DNA of 64,000 bases. Origin: Pontibacter silvestris. Lineage in GTDB: Bacteria > Bacteroidota > Bacteroidia > Cytophagales > Hymenobacteraceae. The notes beneath the pieces are model-generated. The model saw nothing but the letters and a program-made list of their open reading frames with translations. It ran no database searches and had not been told where the DNA came from. Position 1 is the first letter of the stretch. Every line of letters begins with the position of its first letter. The translations under genes were made by a program, and so were the position numbers. The stretch lies in assembly GCF_020907275.1 (NCBI RefSeq), contig NZ_JAJJWI010000011.1, positions 1 through 64,000 on the forward strand. Reading direction: 5' to 3'. Below, in pieces: positions 1 to 7,856 of this stretch.

Positions 1-512
1 GTCTCAAGCCATAAACTCCCAGCACTAAGCACGGGCTCACTTGGTTTAAGAGACGAATTAGCAAGCTTATTGAATTCTAACTTATTAACACTTTGCCCTT
101 CAGCTCTTTGCTCTTTCTCAGTCTTAACTAGCTTTAGGCTTCCGTTATCGGACTCGCTCTCTTTTAAGCTATATAGCGGAAACCCATCATAAAATTGCAT
201 ACCAGACTCCTTTACTGAAAAGTTGTTCTTTCTAAAATATTTAACTTCTGAAGCACCTTCAACAACCTGTTCTCTTTCCAAAACTGTTTCACCGTTAGCA
301 GGTGCTTCTCCAGAAACATTTTTTGATCTTGTATCTACTTTAGTTTTAAACCACTCAACTATAGTTGTAAACAAAAAAGGACCACTGGAAAGGTGAGCAG
401 CAAACCTCACAACGATGTCAAAAAAAGTTACACGACCAGAGTCCGATGTTTGATATGGAAGCAGTCCTTTAAGACGTTCTGATTTATTGGAAGGTGCAGG
501 AACATACTTCAT
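1..512 (-). CDS. Unidentified protein, C-terminus cut by the window edge
   Basis: An uninterrupted reading frame runs on the minus strand from an ATG (510-512) to the first base of the window: 170 codons without a stop, continuing outside. The protein begins MKYVPAPSNKSERLKGLLPY. A moderately hydrophobic stretch (about residues 27-50, containing FFDIVVRFAAHL and GPFLFTTIVEW) is followed by a polar, low-complexity part rich in Lys, Glu, Ser and Asn. There is no signal peptide and no motif I recognise. Upstream of the start the DNA is A-rich, as is usual for Bacteroidota translation starts, with no clear Shine-Dalgarno sequence. The neighbouring 1.2 kb is A+T-rich and gene-free, so this could be the end of an accessory region. 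That it is coding rests on the open frame alone; the function is unknown. Confidence 0.55.
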   Translation of the reverse strand, partial: MKYVPAPSNKSERLKGLLPYQTSDSGRVTFFDIVVRFAAHLSSGPFLFTTIVEWFKTKVDTRSKNVSGEAPANGETVLEREQVVEGASEVKYFRKNNFSVKESGMQFYDGFPLYSLKESESDNGSLKLVKTEKEQRAEGQSVNKLEFNKLANSSLKPSEPVLSAGSLWLE

Positions 513-1746
513 AAACAAAAAATTAGTCTCTAAAAATTGTAGCTTCCATATCGTTACAGAGAATTAAAAACAGACTTAACTAAAGCACCTTACTTTCTAC
601 AACAATGTCTGTCGCAGAAAAAAGTGTCTTTTGGTTAAGTGAATTAAACTTATATCTTTTATGACACTAAACTACGCAAAAATTGGATTATAAGTTTACA
701 AGACTAAAGAAATACGTTATATATTTCAAATAATATTTCCCGGTCCATAAATACTATTTAGTTAAAAAATTACAATAATATTAACATACTATTAATAAAA
801 ATTAACAAAAACACAAATTCGTATCATTACCTATCTACAATACTGAAATACAGGCATCTTAGTAAGGCAAATAAAAATTGCAATTTCCTAACAAACGATT
901 GTGTAACAACCATTGAATTAAAAGTAAATTTAATATCAATTTCTTACAATTACTAATACCTATCTCAACTAGGTCTACACTATACTATGTTCGCTCAATA
1001 TTAGTTACCTTTAATATTCAATTCCTCTATAACCAGAAGTAGAGCTACTTAATTTTATTGTTAAGAGCTTAATTATCTGGATCAATCATCAGCAGCAATT
1101 CCGCTATAACGTCTGTATTTTACCAAAGGATCAGTAACTAATTCAGGCAGTGATATTTTATCCTTTTGTTAATTATGTTTGTAAAACTGCCATCATAAAG
1201 AAACAAACCTATTAGCAGGCTCTTAGGACCAATGAGAAAAAGCTTATTACTGCTTTTAGCAAAAAGAAAAAAGACTTACCCATGCAACCTTTTGCTGGTA
1301 AGGAGGCTCTTATATTCACAAAGCAGCAAGACTGCTTCCGCTACAACTCCTTATCTACCTATATAGAACTATGAAAAAGCATTAAAACCTGTCCTTGCTC
1401 CATTCCGAGAGTGAGGCAGGTTTAGTGCCCATTGTCTAAAAAGCTACTCTTCTTACTAAATCACTACATCACCAGAAAAGTCACTTAAGGAGATAATGAA
1501 AGGGATCAATTAGTTAACATTAGCATCATTTAAGGCAATGAATGTTGAGACTTTCTCTAGAAAATTGAATGCTAAAACTCGAGTACTTTCTAAGAGGTGC
1601 ATAAGCCTGCACTGAAACAATTTTTGCTGATGTTTTCTTTTGCTTACCTACGCCAGAATGTGTAGAAGCTCAAATAAAATGCTAGATATTAGAAGCAGGT
1701 TATAGAAAGATAAAAATTGAAAGAAATCTATAAACAAGCGTAATGC
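513..1746. other. Long A+T-rich intergenic region without a convincing gene
   Basis: This 1.2 kb stretch has many stops in all frames and a visibly lower G+C content than the genes to its right, especially 600-1000. I see one strong hairpin (1385-1423) and the terminator of the GNAT gene at its right end. Two short frames (44 codons at 1232-1366 plus, about 47 codons near 1540-1690 minus) are not convincing genes. It may hold regulatory DNA for the left-edge gene, or decayed genes that I cannot identify by eye. Confidence 0.6.
1385..1423. repeat. Orphan 15-bp hairpin
   Basis: AAACCTGTC(C)TTGCTC pairs with GAGTGAGGCAGGTTT with one bulged base and three G-U pairs when read as plus-strand RNA; the loop is eight bases. 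It resembles the terminators elsewhere in the window but no gene ends next to it and no T-run follows on the plus strand. It may be a leftover terminator of a lost gene. Confidence 0.5.
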
Positions 1747-1760
1747 TTATTTATAGATTT
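1724..1760 (-). terminator. Terminator of the GNAT gene, overlapping its stop codon
   Basis: Arms 1724-1739 and 1745-1760 form a 16-bp stem with a single mismatch and a 5-base loop. Read on the minus strand, the stem includes the last codons and the TAA stop of the acetyltransferase, and is followed by a T-rich run. A 3' end within three bases of the stop codon is unusually compact. Confidence 0.65.
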
Positions 1761-2286
1761 CCCGCTGCATATATAGGTCTCGCTGCACATCCTGACCAAG
1801 AATAAACTCCAGTTCTCCTACCTCTCTGAAACCATATTTTTGATAGAAGCGGTAAGCCCGGGTATTGTGCTCCCACACAGTTAGCCACACGACATCATGG
1901 TTATGCTGCTGTGCTATATTCAGGCTTAGCTGCATTAGCATATCGCCTAAACCTTTGCCTGTCCACTGCTGTAATAGGTAAAGACGACTAATCTGAAGCG
2001 GATTCTTCGCTGTAATGGTTTCCGGAGCATTACCTGCAGTAAGCTTAATATAAGCTACTGCTTTCCCCTCAACTTCTGCTATGATGAATTCTGTTTCAGG
2101 ATCAGCTAATTCAGCGGCTTGTAGTTCAGCGCTGTACATGGTAGGCCGGAAAGCTGCCATGTCTTCCGGTTTATTATATGCAGCAAAGGTTTCGTCGAAT
2201 GTCACCCAGCCCAGGTCGGTCAGTAGCTCAGCATCCACAGGTGTACCATTTCGAAAGCGGAAGGTATCAGAAAAAGGAAAAGCCAT
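1747..2286 (-). CDS. GNAT family N-acetyltransferase
   Basis: A 179-aa cytoplasmic enzyme expected to move an acetyl group from acetyl-CoA to an amine; the substrate is unknown. The GNAT core is visible in the second half: a beta-4 strand (ISRLYLL) leading into the acetyl-CoA pyrophosphate-binding loop, here QQWTGKGLGDMLMQ in place of the usual Q/RxxGxG/A, then a beta-5 strand (VVWLTVWEHN) and the typical RAYRFYQKYGFREVGE motif near residues 140-157. Length fits a single-domain member. It starts at ATG 2284-2286, has its own terminator and no operon partner, so context gives no hint of the substrate. Family assignment is secure. Confidence 0.9.
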   Translation of the reverse strand: MAFPFSDTFRFRNGTPVDAELLTDLGWVTFDETFAAYNKPEDMAAFRPTMYSAELQAAELADPETEFIIAEVEGKAVAYIKLTAGNAPETITAKNPLQISRLYLLQQWTGKGLGDMLMQLSLNIAQQHNHDVVWLTVWEHNTRAYRFYQKYGFREVGELEFILGQDVQRDLYMQREIYK

Positions 2287-2353
2287 ACATCACACTTTAA
2301 GATTGCGAATATAGGATGCAATATTTATTCTCAGGCATTTTATCTACAAAAGA

Positions 2354-2387
2354 AAAGCTGCTCCTATATAAGAACAGGAGCAGCTTT
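2354..2387 (-). terminator. Terminator of the M28 peptidase gene
   Basis: A perfect 12-bp inverted repeat (AAAGCTGCTCCT, 2354-2365, against 2376-2387) with a 10-base loop. On the minus strand it is followed by TCTTTTG. It lies 22 bases past the peptidase stop codon. Confidence 0.8.
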
Positions 2388-2409
2388 GAGAATGAGCCCA
2401 ACTTAAGGC

Positions 2410-4071
2410 TTACTTTTTATAAGCCTCTCTTACTGATTTGAATTCTGAGCCCGACTTCCAGCTTGGCCACTCTTCTGAGAAAGCAAGGCGTTTGCCCACG
2501 TTGAACAAAAGCTTGATGTCTTCTACGGCACCCTCCGTTTTCCAGTCAGCTGTTACCTCGTCAGTTGGTTTGTGGTAGTAATTAGCCACATAATCTTCCT
2601 GCAGCTTTTTGCCGTATTCTTTCCCTTTTTCTGTATCGTCTATTCCTGCGGCAGTGAACATTGCCGGAACTCCAATCTTAGCAAAGTTGAAGTGATCTGA
2701 ACGGTAATACAGGCCGGCTTCCGGTGTAGCCTCAGCAGCTATATAGCGGCCTACTTTGGAAGCCTCTTCTGCTAATATGTCTTCCAGTTCCGACTGTCCC
2801 ATTCCTACCAGCACAATGTCTTTCGTCTTGCCAGATGGGATAAACATATCCATGTTGATGTCTGCCACTATTTTTTCTTTCGGAAAAACCGGATTTTCCG
2901 CATAGTAAGCAGAGCCCCATAAACCTTGCTCTTCGGCTGTAACAGAAAGAAACACTACGCTTCTCTCCGGTTGCTGAGGCTGCGCTTTAAAAGCTTTAGC
3001 CAACTCTAACAGAGCCGCTACACCACTGGCATTATCTACGGCACCGTTATAAATACTGTCTCCTTTTTCGTCTGCTTTGCCAATGCCAAGGTGGTCCCAA
3101 TGGGCAGAATAAATAATAGCTTCATCTGGCCTTTCTGAGCCTGTGATTTTAGCAATTGCATTATAAGACCTATCATACTTTATAGCGGCCGTCATGCTGG
3201 TGCTAACTTTCAGGTTTATGGATTTTGACTGAAAGCCTGGTTTTGTAGCGTTATTAAGCGCTGTCTGATAATCTATTCCTGCAGCGGCAAACAGTTTCTC
3301 AGCCACAGGCTTCGTTACCCAACCTTCCATAGCACATCTATAAGTTTCGTTCCCTCTAGTATCAAGGTACAGCTTAGAAGCGTTCCAATTGTTCTGTACC
3401 ACATCAAACCCATAGCCAGCCGGAGCTGTATCGTGCACAATAAGGCAGCCTTTTGCTCCTCGCCTTGCTGCTTCCTCATATTTATAAGTCCAACGACCAT
3501 AGTAGGTCATGGTTTTACCTTTGAAGAAAGTAGAATCTTCTGCATAAAATCCGGGATCGCTGACCAGCACCACCACTACCTTATCTTTCACATTAAGGCC
3601 AGCGTAGTCGTTCCAATTATATTCTGGTGCTACAATACCAAAGCCTGCAAATACTAGCTCATCCTGCGAAATGGACACTGTTTCATCTGTACGTCTTGCC
3701 CAGATAACATAATCTTCCAGACCTTTTAGTTCGAAGTTTTCAGCTCCGGTAACAGTCATGGATGGAGCAGGCGAAGTAGTAATTTCCACCATCGGCACCT
3801 CCTGTAAATAGCTATCGCCATTGCCTGGCTCTAGGCCCAACGCTCTAAACTCTTGCTCCAGGTAAGCCAGTGTTTTCTTTTCGCCATTTGTGAATGGCTT
3901 TCTTCCTTCCAGCTCATCAGAAGCCAGTTCCGATACATATTCCCTGTAACTTTCTGATGTAATAGGGCTTGCCTCTCCCTCAGTTGAGGTACTTTCTGTG
4001 TTGGAAGATTGACAAGCCGAAAACAGACCAATGATAGCTGGAATGGCAAAAGGGATAAACTTTTTAAACAT
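2410..4071 (-). CDS. M28 family zinc metallopeptidase lipoprotein with PA domain
   Basis: A 553-aa secreted aminopeptidase of the M28 family. The N-terminus is a lipoprotein signal with a lipobox ending at Cys20 (LFSAC), so it should be anchored to the outer membrane or face the periplasm. A PA (protease-associated) insert spans roughly residues 135-290. The catalytic domain keeps the co-catalytic zinc site: His324 and Asp326 (AHWDH), Asp346 (AVDNASG), Glu380-Glu381 (TAEEQG), Asp408 (NMD) and His460 (RSDHF). All expected ligands are present, so it is probably active on peptides, possibly dipeptides or N-terminal residues of larger substrates. It is monocistronic, with its own terminator downstream. 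Confidence 0.92.
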   Translation of the reverse strand: MFKKFIPFAIPAIIGLFSACQSSNTESTSTEGEASPITSESYREYVSELASDELEGRKPFTNGEKKTLAYLEQEFRALGLEPGNGDSYLQEVPMVEITTSPAPSMTVTGAENFELKGLEDYVIWARRTDETVSISQDELVFAGFGIVAPEYNWNDYAGLNVKDKVVVVLVSDPGFYAEDSTFFKGKTMTYYGRWTYKYEEAARRGAKGCLIVHDTAPAGYGFDVVQNNWNASKLYLDTRGNETYRCAMEGWVTKPVAEKLFAAAGIDYQTALNNATKPGFQSKSINLKVSTSMTAAIKYDRSYNAIAKITGSERPDEAIIYSAHWDHLGIGKADEKGDSIYNGAVDNASGVAALLELAKAFKAQPQQPERSVVFLSVTAEEQGLWGSAYYAENPVFPKEKIVADINMDMFIPSGKTKDIVLVGMGQSELEDILAEEASKVGRYIAAEATPEAGLYYRSDHFNFAKIGVPAMFTAAGIDDTEKGKEYGKKLQEDYVANYYHKPTDEVTADWKTEGAVEDIKLLFNVGKRLAFSEEWPSWKSGSEFKSVREAYKK

Positions 4072-4151
4072 GTTAGATTGTATTGATGAATAGTTTAGGT
4101 TGATGTTAGGCTATGATTTTAGCAGGTTTGAACTTGAACGCATCAGATTCT

Positions 4152-4583
4152 TTAAACACCAAACTGCTTTAGATGATGGTTAAGATGGTAAGTTACCATA
4201 TTATTCCAGTTCTTTTTATCCAGTTGTCCCAAGTAAGGATGAGGTGCATACTCAAAATTATCTTTAAGTTCTGAAAAAGCTGTGATATGTTCTTTTAATA
4301 GCCACACATCATGGTCGAAATCAGTTGGGTTTGTGCCATCTCCTTCCAATTGTCCGAAGCCTTCAGGAGTTGGAATTGCCTTTCCTGCTTTGGCTAACAA
4401 TAAAATTTCTTCAGGGTTTACTTTTTCACTCACCTTTGCTTTCTTAGCCCCAAGGGCCATCCTTATTTGGTCTGTACAATGGCAAACCATCTGGTTGGCA
4501 TTCATTCTCCCAAACAATGCTTTTGTAGTAGGTTGCAAATTATCAATCCGCTGAAAAAATTGCTGTATTTGCTCTTCTGTCAT
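4152..4583 (-). CDS. DinB-like DUF1569 domain protein
   Basis: A small cytoplasmic four-helix protein of the DUF1569 family (DinB/YfiT-like fold). I place the start at the ATG giving MTEEQIQQFFQRIDNLQP (143 aa); the longer frame to 4625 adds 14 residues that look unlike the family. Histidines that could bind a metal are present in the right places: His in NQMVCHCTDQ, in FDHDVWLLKEH, and in the C-terminal YHLNHHLKQFG. Members are often annotated as putative metal-dependent hydrolases or thiol transferases; the actual reaction is not known. It is a single gene between the peptidase and uvrB. Confidence 0.8.
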   Translation of the reverse strand: MTEEQIQQFFQRIDNLQPTTKALFGRMNANQMVCHCTDQIRMALGAKKAKVSEKVNPEEILLLAKAGKAIPTPEGFGQLEGDGTNPTDFDHDVWLLKEHITAFSELKDNFEYAPHPYLGQLDKKNWNNMVTYHLNHHLKQFGV

Positions 4584-4712
4584 TGTTAGTGTTAACTTAC
4601 AAATGTTTACCATACATATAGCCAAATATAGCAGATTTCTTTAAACCACCTAAACATAAGTAGGTTAGTGCTAACACATCAAACAATTAAGAATTGACTC
4701 CGCTAAAAACAC

Positions 4713-4744
4713 AGGAGCCGCAACTGCGAACAGCTGCGGCTCTT
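4713..4744 (-). terminator. Terminator of uvrB
   Basis: On the minus strand AAGAGCCGCAGCTG and CAGTTGCGGCTCCT pair over 13 of 14 positions around a TTCG tetraloop, followed by GTGTTTTT. It lies 27 bases past the uvrB stop. The UUCG loop and T-run make a textbook intrinsic terminator. Confidence 0.85.
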
Positions 4745-4771
4745 TATTCATCTATAAGTAACTTGTAAATA

Positions 4772-6799
4772 CTAATCCCGCTTCGCCTTCAGTATTTTTC
4801 TGAGATCAGCTAATTCATCACGGTATTTGGCGGCTTGCAGAAAGTCTAAGTCTTTGGCGGCTGCTTCCATCTGCTTTTCTGTTTTCTTGATCAGTTTTTC
4901 TAATTCTTCCCTCTTCATGATCTGCACAACAGGCTCTGCTGCAATGGAGATATCTTCCGGGCCAGTATACATTTTTACCTCTTTCTTCTTAGCATCAGCC
5001 ACAGAGGTTTGCTCAAATATCTCGCCTGTTGACTTAAGCACCGTACGAGGCGTAATACCATGTTCTTCGTTGTAAGCCATCTGAGTGGCACGGCGGCGAT
5101 TTGTTTCATCTATGGCACGCTGCATAGAACCCGTCATGCGGTCGGCATACATAATAACCTTACCCCGCTCGTTACGAGCAGCACGTCCCATAGTCTGTAT
5201 CAGGGAGCGCTGGTCGCGCAAAAAACCTTCTTTATCGGCATCCAGAATAGCCACTAAGCTTACTTCCGGCAGATCAAGCCCTTCACGCAGCAGGTTTACC
5301 CCTATCAGCACATCAATCAGCCCAAGGCGCAGTTCCCGTAATATTTCTACACGGTCAAGTGACTTTACTTCGGAGTGCAGGTATTTAACTTTAATATTGA
5401 GCCTTTCGAGGTACTTGGCAAGCTCTTCAGACATACGCTTTGTTAGCGTAGTCACCAGCACTCTGTCACCAGATTTTATACGCTCATCAATCTCATCCAG
5501 TAAATCATCTACCTGATTTGTACTTGGGCGAATCTCAATTTCCGGATCAAGCAAGCCAGTTGGCCTGATAATCTGCTCTACAATAACTCCCTCTGATTTC
5601 TGAATCTCATAATCTCCGGGTGTGGCACTTACAAATACTACCTGGTGCATCAGGCTTTCAAACTCGTTAAAAGTAAGCGGTCGGTTATCCATGGCCGCCG
5701 GCAAACGGAAACCATACTCTACCAGCGATACCTTCCGTGAGCGGTCTCCGCCCCACATAGCGCGCACCTGCGGTATAGTCACGTGGCTTTCGTCTATTAC
5801 CATCATAAAATCATCAGGAAAATAGTCGAGCAGGCAGAACGGTCTAGACCCAGGGGAACGACGGTCGAAATAGCGGGAATAGTTTTCAATGCCAGAGCAA
5901 TAACCCAGTTCCCGGATCATTTCCAGGTCAAACTCTGTACGCTCTTTGATACGTTTTGCCTCAGTCGGCCTGTCCTCTTTCAGGAAGTACTCGTGCTGTG
6001 CTACCATGTCATACTGTATCTCATGTATGGCTTGGTTAAGGGTCTCTTTGCCAGTCACGAACAGGTTAGCCGGGTAAAGAGTAACAGCTTTCTCATCTGA
6101 AAGTTTCTTACCGGAAGCCGGATCTATGCGATGTATCGCCTCCAGTTCATCACCAAAGAAGTAAAGGCGGTAAGCAAAGTCAGCATAGGCCGGATAGATG
6201 TCCACGGTATCGCCTTTCACACGAAAAGTACCTCGCGTAAACTCTGCTTCGGTGCGGCTATACAGTATCTGTACAAACGCGTACAGCAGGTTGTTTCGGC
6301 TATAACGCTGCCCCGGTGCCAGGTGCAGTACATTCTTGCCAAACTCTTCCGGGTTACCAATACCATAAATACAAGAGACAGAAGCTACCACAACCACATC
6401 GCGCCTGCCAGAAAGCAAAGCAGATGTAGTATGCAAACGCAGCTTCTCTATCTCTTCGTTAATAGCTAAGTCCTTCTCAATAAAAACATCGGAAGAAGCA
6501 ATATATGCTTCCGGCTGATAGTAATCGTAGTAAGAGATAAAGTACTCTACGGCATTGTTTGGAAAAAACTGTTTAAACTCTCCGTACAGCTGTGCGGCAA
6601 GTGTTTTATTATGGCAAAGCACCAGCGTAGGCTTACCTACGTTTTTGATAACGTTGGCCATAGTAAAGGTTTTACCTGTACCTGTTGCCCCTAAAAGCAC
6701 CTGCGCCGGCTCACCATTGACAATGCCCTCAGTAAGTTGCGTTATAGCCTTTGGCTGGTCGCCTGTTGGTTGAAATTCTGATGTTAGCTGAAAATCCAT
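4772..6799 (-). CDS. uvrB: Excinuclease ABC subunit B (UvrB)
   Basis: The damage-verifying helicase of nucleotide excision repair: it is loaded by UvrA, opens the DNA around a lesion and recruits UvrC for incision. The 675-aa length is standard. Walker A is at residues 37-44 (GATGTGKT); the region with the beta-hairpin aromatic residues (ISYYDYYQPEAY) follows. The DESH Walker B box, the motif V/VI segment (GVNLLREGLDLPEV, QTMGRAARN) and a C-terminal UVR domain that contacts UvrC (about residues 630-668) are all intact. It starts at ATG 6797-6799 and stands alone with its own terminator; uvrA and uvrC are not in the window. Confidence 0.98.
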   Translation of the reverse strand: MDFQLTSEFQPTGDQPKAITQLTEGIVNGEPAQVLLGATGTGKTFTMANVIKNVGKPTLVLCHNKTLAAQLYGEFKQFFPNNAVEYFISYYDYYQPEAYIASSDVFIEKDLAINEEIEKLRLHTTSALLSGRRDVVVVASVSCIYGIGNPEEFGKNVLHLAPGQRYSRNNLLYAFVQILYSRTEAEFTRGTFRVKGDTVDIYPAYADFAYRLYFFGDELEAIHRIDPASGKKLSDEKAVTLYPANLFVTGKETLNQAIHEIQYDMVAQHEYFLKEDRPTEAKRIKERTEFDLEMIRELGYCSGIENYSRYFDRRSPGSRPFCLLDYFPDDFMMVIDESHVTIPQVRAMWGGDRSRKVSLVEYGFRLPAAMDNRPLTFNEFESLMHQVVFVSATPGDYEIQKSEGVIVEQIIRPTGLLDPEIEIRPSTNQVDDLLDEIDERIKSGDRVLVTTLTKRMSEELAKYLERLNIKVKYLHSEVKSLDRVEILRELRLGLIDVLIGVNLLREGLDLPEVSLVAILDADKEGFLRDQRSLIQTMGRAARNERGKVIMYADRMTGSMQRAIDETNRRRATQMAYNEEHGITPRTVLKSTGEIFEQTSVADAKKKEVKMYTGPEDISIAAEPVVQIMKREELEKLIKKTEKQMEAAAKDLDFLQAAKYRDELADLRKILKAKRD

Positions 6800-6893
6800 T
6801 CGATAATTTTACAAAAAGTAAAGATAAACTATAACATCGAAAAGCTCCTGTAAGTTTAGCTTTTGTCAATTTATGGCTTTGTACCCACCAAAA

Positions 6894-6924
6894 GTAGAGC
6901 CTGCTGATGTGCAGCAGGCTCTAC
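6894..6924 (-). terminator. Terminator after the small lipoprotein gene
   Basis: A perfect 13-bp stem (GTAGAGCCTGCTG, 6894-6906, against 6912-6924) with a 5-base loop; TTTTGGTGG follows on the minus strand. It closes the 6973-7353 gene 48 bases past its stop codon. Confidence 0.85.
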
Positions 6925-6972
6925 GGCATTCAACCTAAAACAACAAATTACGAACTGATTATATTAAGCCTG

Positions 6973-7353
6973 TTAATCTTGTAGAACCGGCGCATAGTTA
7001 ATATGCTTAACGACAACAGCAGGATGCATCATATGCACTGTTACACAGCTAGGGCTTTCATTTTCATTTAACTCCAGAGCAACTTCTATCTGTAAGCCAG
7101 CTTGGCGGTAAGCTGCAGGCAGGCTGTTGGTAGTTACGTACCCTGACCGGATCTGCCCCAGGTAACGCCCTCTACTTTGTTCAGCATCCTCATCATTCTT
7201 ATTAATAACATTTAGTATGTACCAACCGCTTTCACAATCAGGGCCTACCACCTCTGCCTTTATATAAGAAGGTTGCGGTTCATCCTCTACACAGCCCACA
7301 AACAACAGCGCAAGGCACACGTAAAAACATACAGCATAAAGGAAGCTCTTCAT
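6973..7353 (-). CDS. Small lipoprotein of unknown function
   Basis: A 126-aa protein with a lipoprotein signal peptide: a hydrophobic segment FLYAVCFYVCLALLF followed by a lipobox ending in VGC at Cys21, then an acidic EDEPQP stretch. The mature part of about 105 residues contains two cysteines (in VVGPDCESGWY and SPSCVTVH) that could form a disulfide, and looks beta-rich. I do not recognise the family. A dedicated terminator lies downstream and about 500 bases of mostly non-coding DNA upstream, so it is probably a stand-alone unit. Coding status is supported by the signal peptide, the ATG start and the terminator. Confidence 0.7.
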   Translation of the reverse strand: MKSFLYAVCFYVCLALLFVGCVEDEPQPSYIKAEVVGPDCESGWYILNVINKNDEDAEQSRGRYLGQIRSGYVTTNSLPAAYRQAGLQIEVALELNENESPSCVTVHMMHPAVVVKHINYAPVLQD

Positions 7354-7856
7354 AATATCTTTTAACTGTCAGCATTAAATCAGCGTGTAACACCGCTATA
7401 TAAATTCAGGATTTAAATATTACCTATATGGTAGTTATTAACACTTATGATATGCTAAGCTAATACCATCTCTACTTATGTAAAGTAATATGTATCTGTA
7501 AGCACTGCTTTAACGCCCAAGCCTACAAAGAATTTCTAATCTAAGTAAGAGCCAACATTACTACCAGAATTACAGGAGAATTTCTTCATAGCCTGAAAAG
7601 AAACAGCCTGGTTATTGCTTTAATATTTATAAGATATATCACTAAGAAAGCAATACAGACAAAAATAGAAAGGCCAATAACACATACCAGCCCGATAGGT
7701 TTAGCTTAGCAAGCTCCGCATACGCGGCTAGAGAATCAAGCATCGTTTTCATTGCTTTTAGTTAATGCATGAGCATATTGGCCTTTTTTTATTTTAATGA
7801 TTCACTTCCTGCTCCTATGGTTGCATACACCAGTAAATAATGTACTACTAGTTTAC
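7354..7856. other. Gap with one possible small gene
   Basis: About 500 bases between the small lipoprotein gene and the barrel-protein gene. It contains the candidate 36-aa membrane peptide (7642-7752) and a T-run at 7784-7790. The rest, 7354-7641, is A+T-rich and presumably carries the lipoprotein promoter, though I see no full TAnnTTTG box there. No terminator-like hairpin is visible just after the barrel-protein stop at 7857. Confidence 0.5.
7642..7752 (-). CDS. Candidate 36-aa single-span membrane peptide
   Basis: An ATG at 7750-7752 opens a 36-codon frame ending in TAG (7642-7644). The predicted peptide has a short amphipathic start (MKTMLDSLAAYAELAKLN) and then an uninterrupted hydrophobic C-terminal segment (WYVLLAFLFLSVLLS), the layout of a small bitopic membrane protein. 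The start is preceded by an A-rich stretch (AACTAAAAGCA), as in other genes here. A second in-frame ATG is three codons downstream. It lies between the barrel protein and the small lipoprotein, all on the minus strand. Evidence is limited to amino-acid composition and layout; it could be a chance frame. Confidence 0.35.
   Translation of the reverse strand: MKTMLDSLAAYAELAKLNLSGWYVLLAFLFLSVLLS

Noticed and set aside
1232..1366. 44-codon plus-strand frame starting ATGAGAAAAAGC in the left gap
   Set aside because: Composition is Lys/Leu/Ser-rich as expected from A+T-rich DNA, there is no recognisable motif, and no terminator follows.
1540..1690. About 47 codons of open minus-strand frame resembling a protein fragment (contains HSGVGKQKKTSAKIVSVQ)
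   Set aside because: No start codon in frame and no family match that I can name; it may be a decayed gene but cannot be supported.
7671..7784. Inverted repeat AGGCCAATA/TATTGGCCT followed by T7
   Set aside because: The loop would be about 95 bases and no plus-strand gene ends before it, so it is not a credible terminator.
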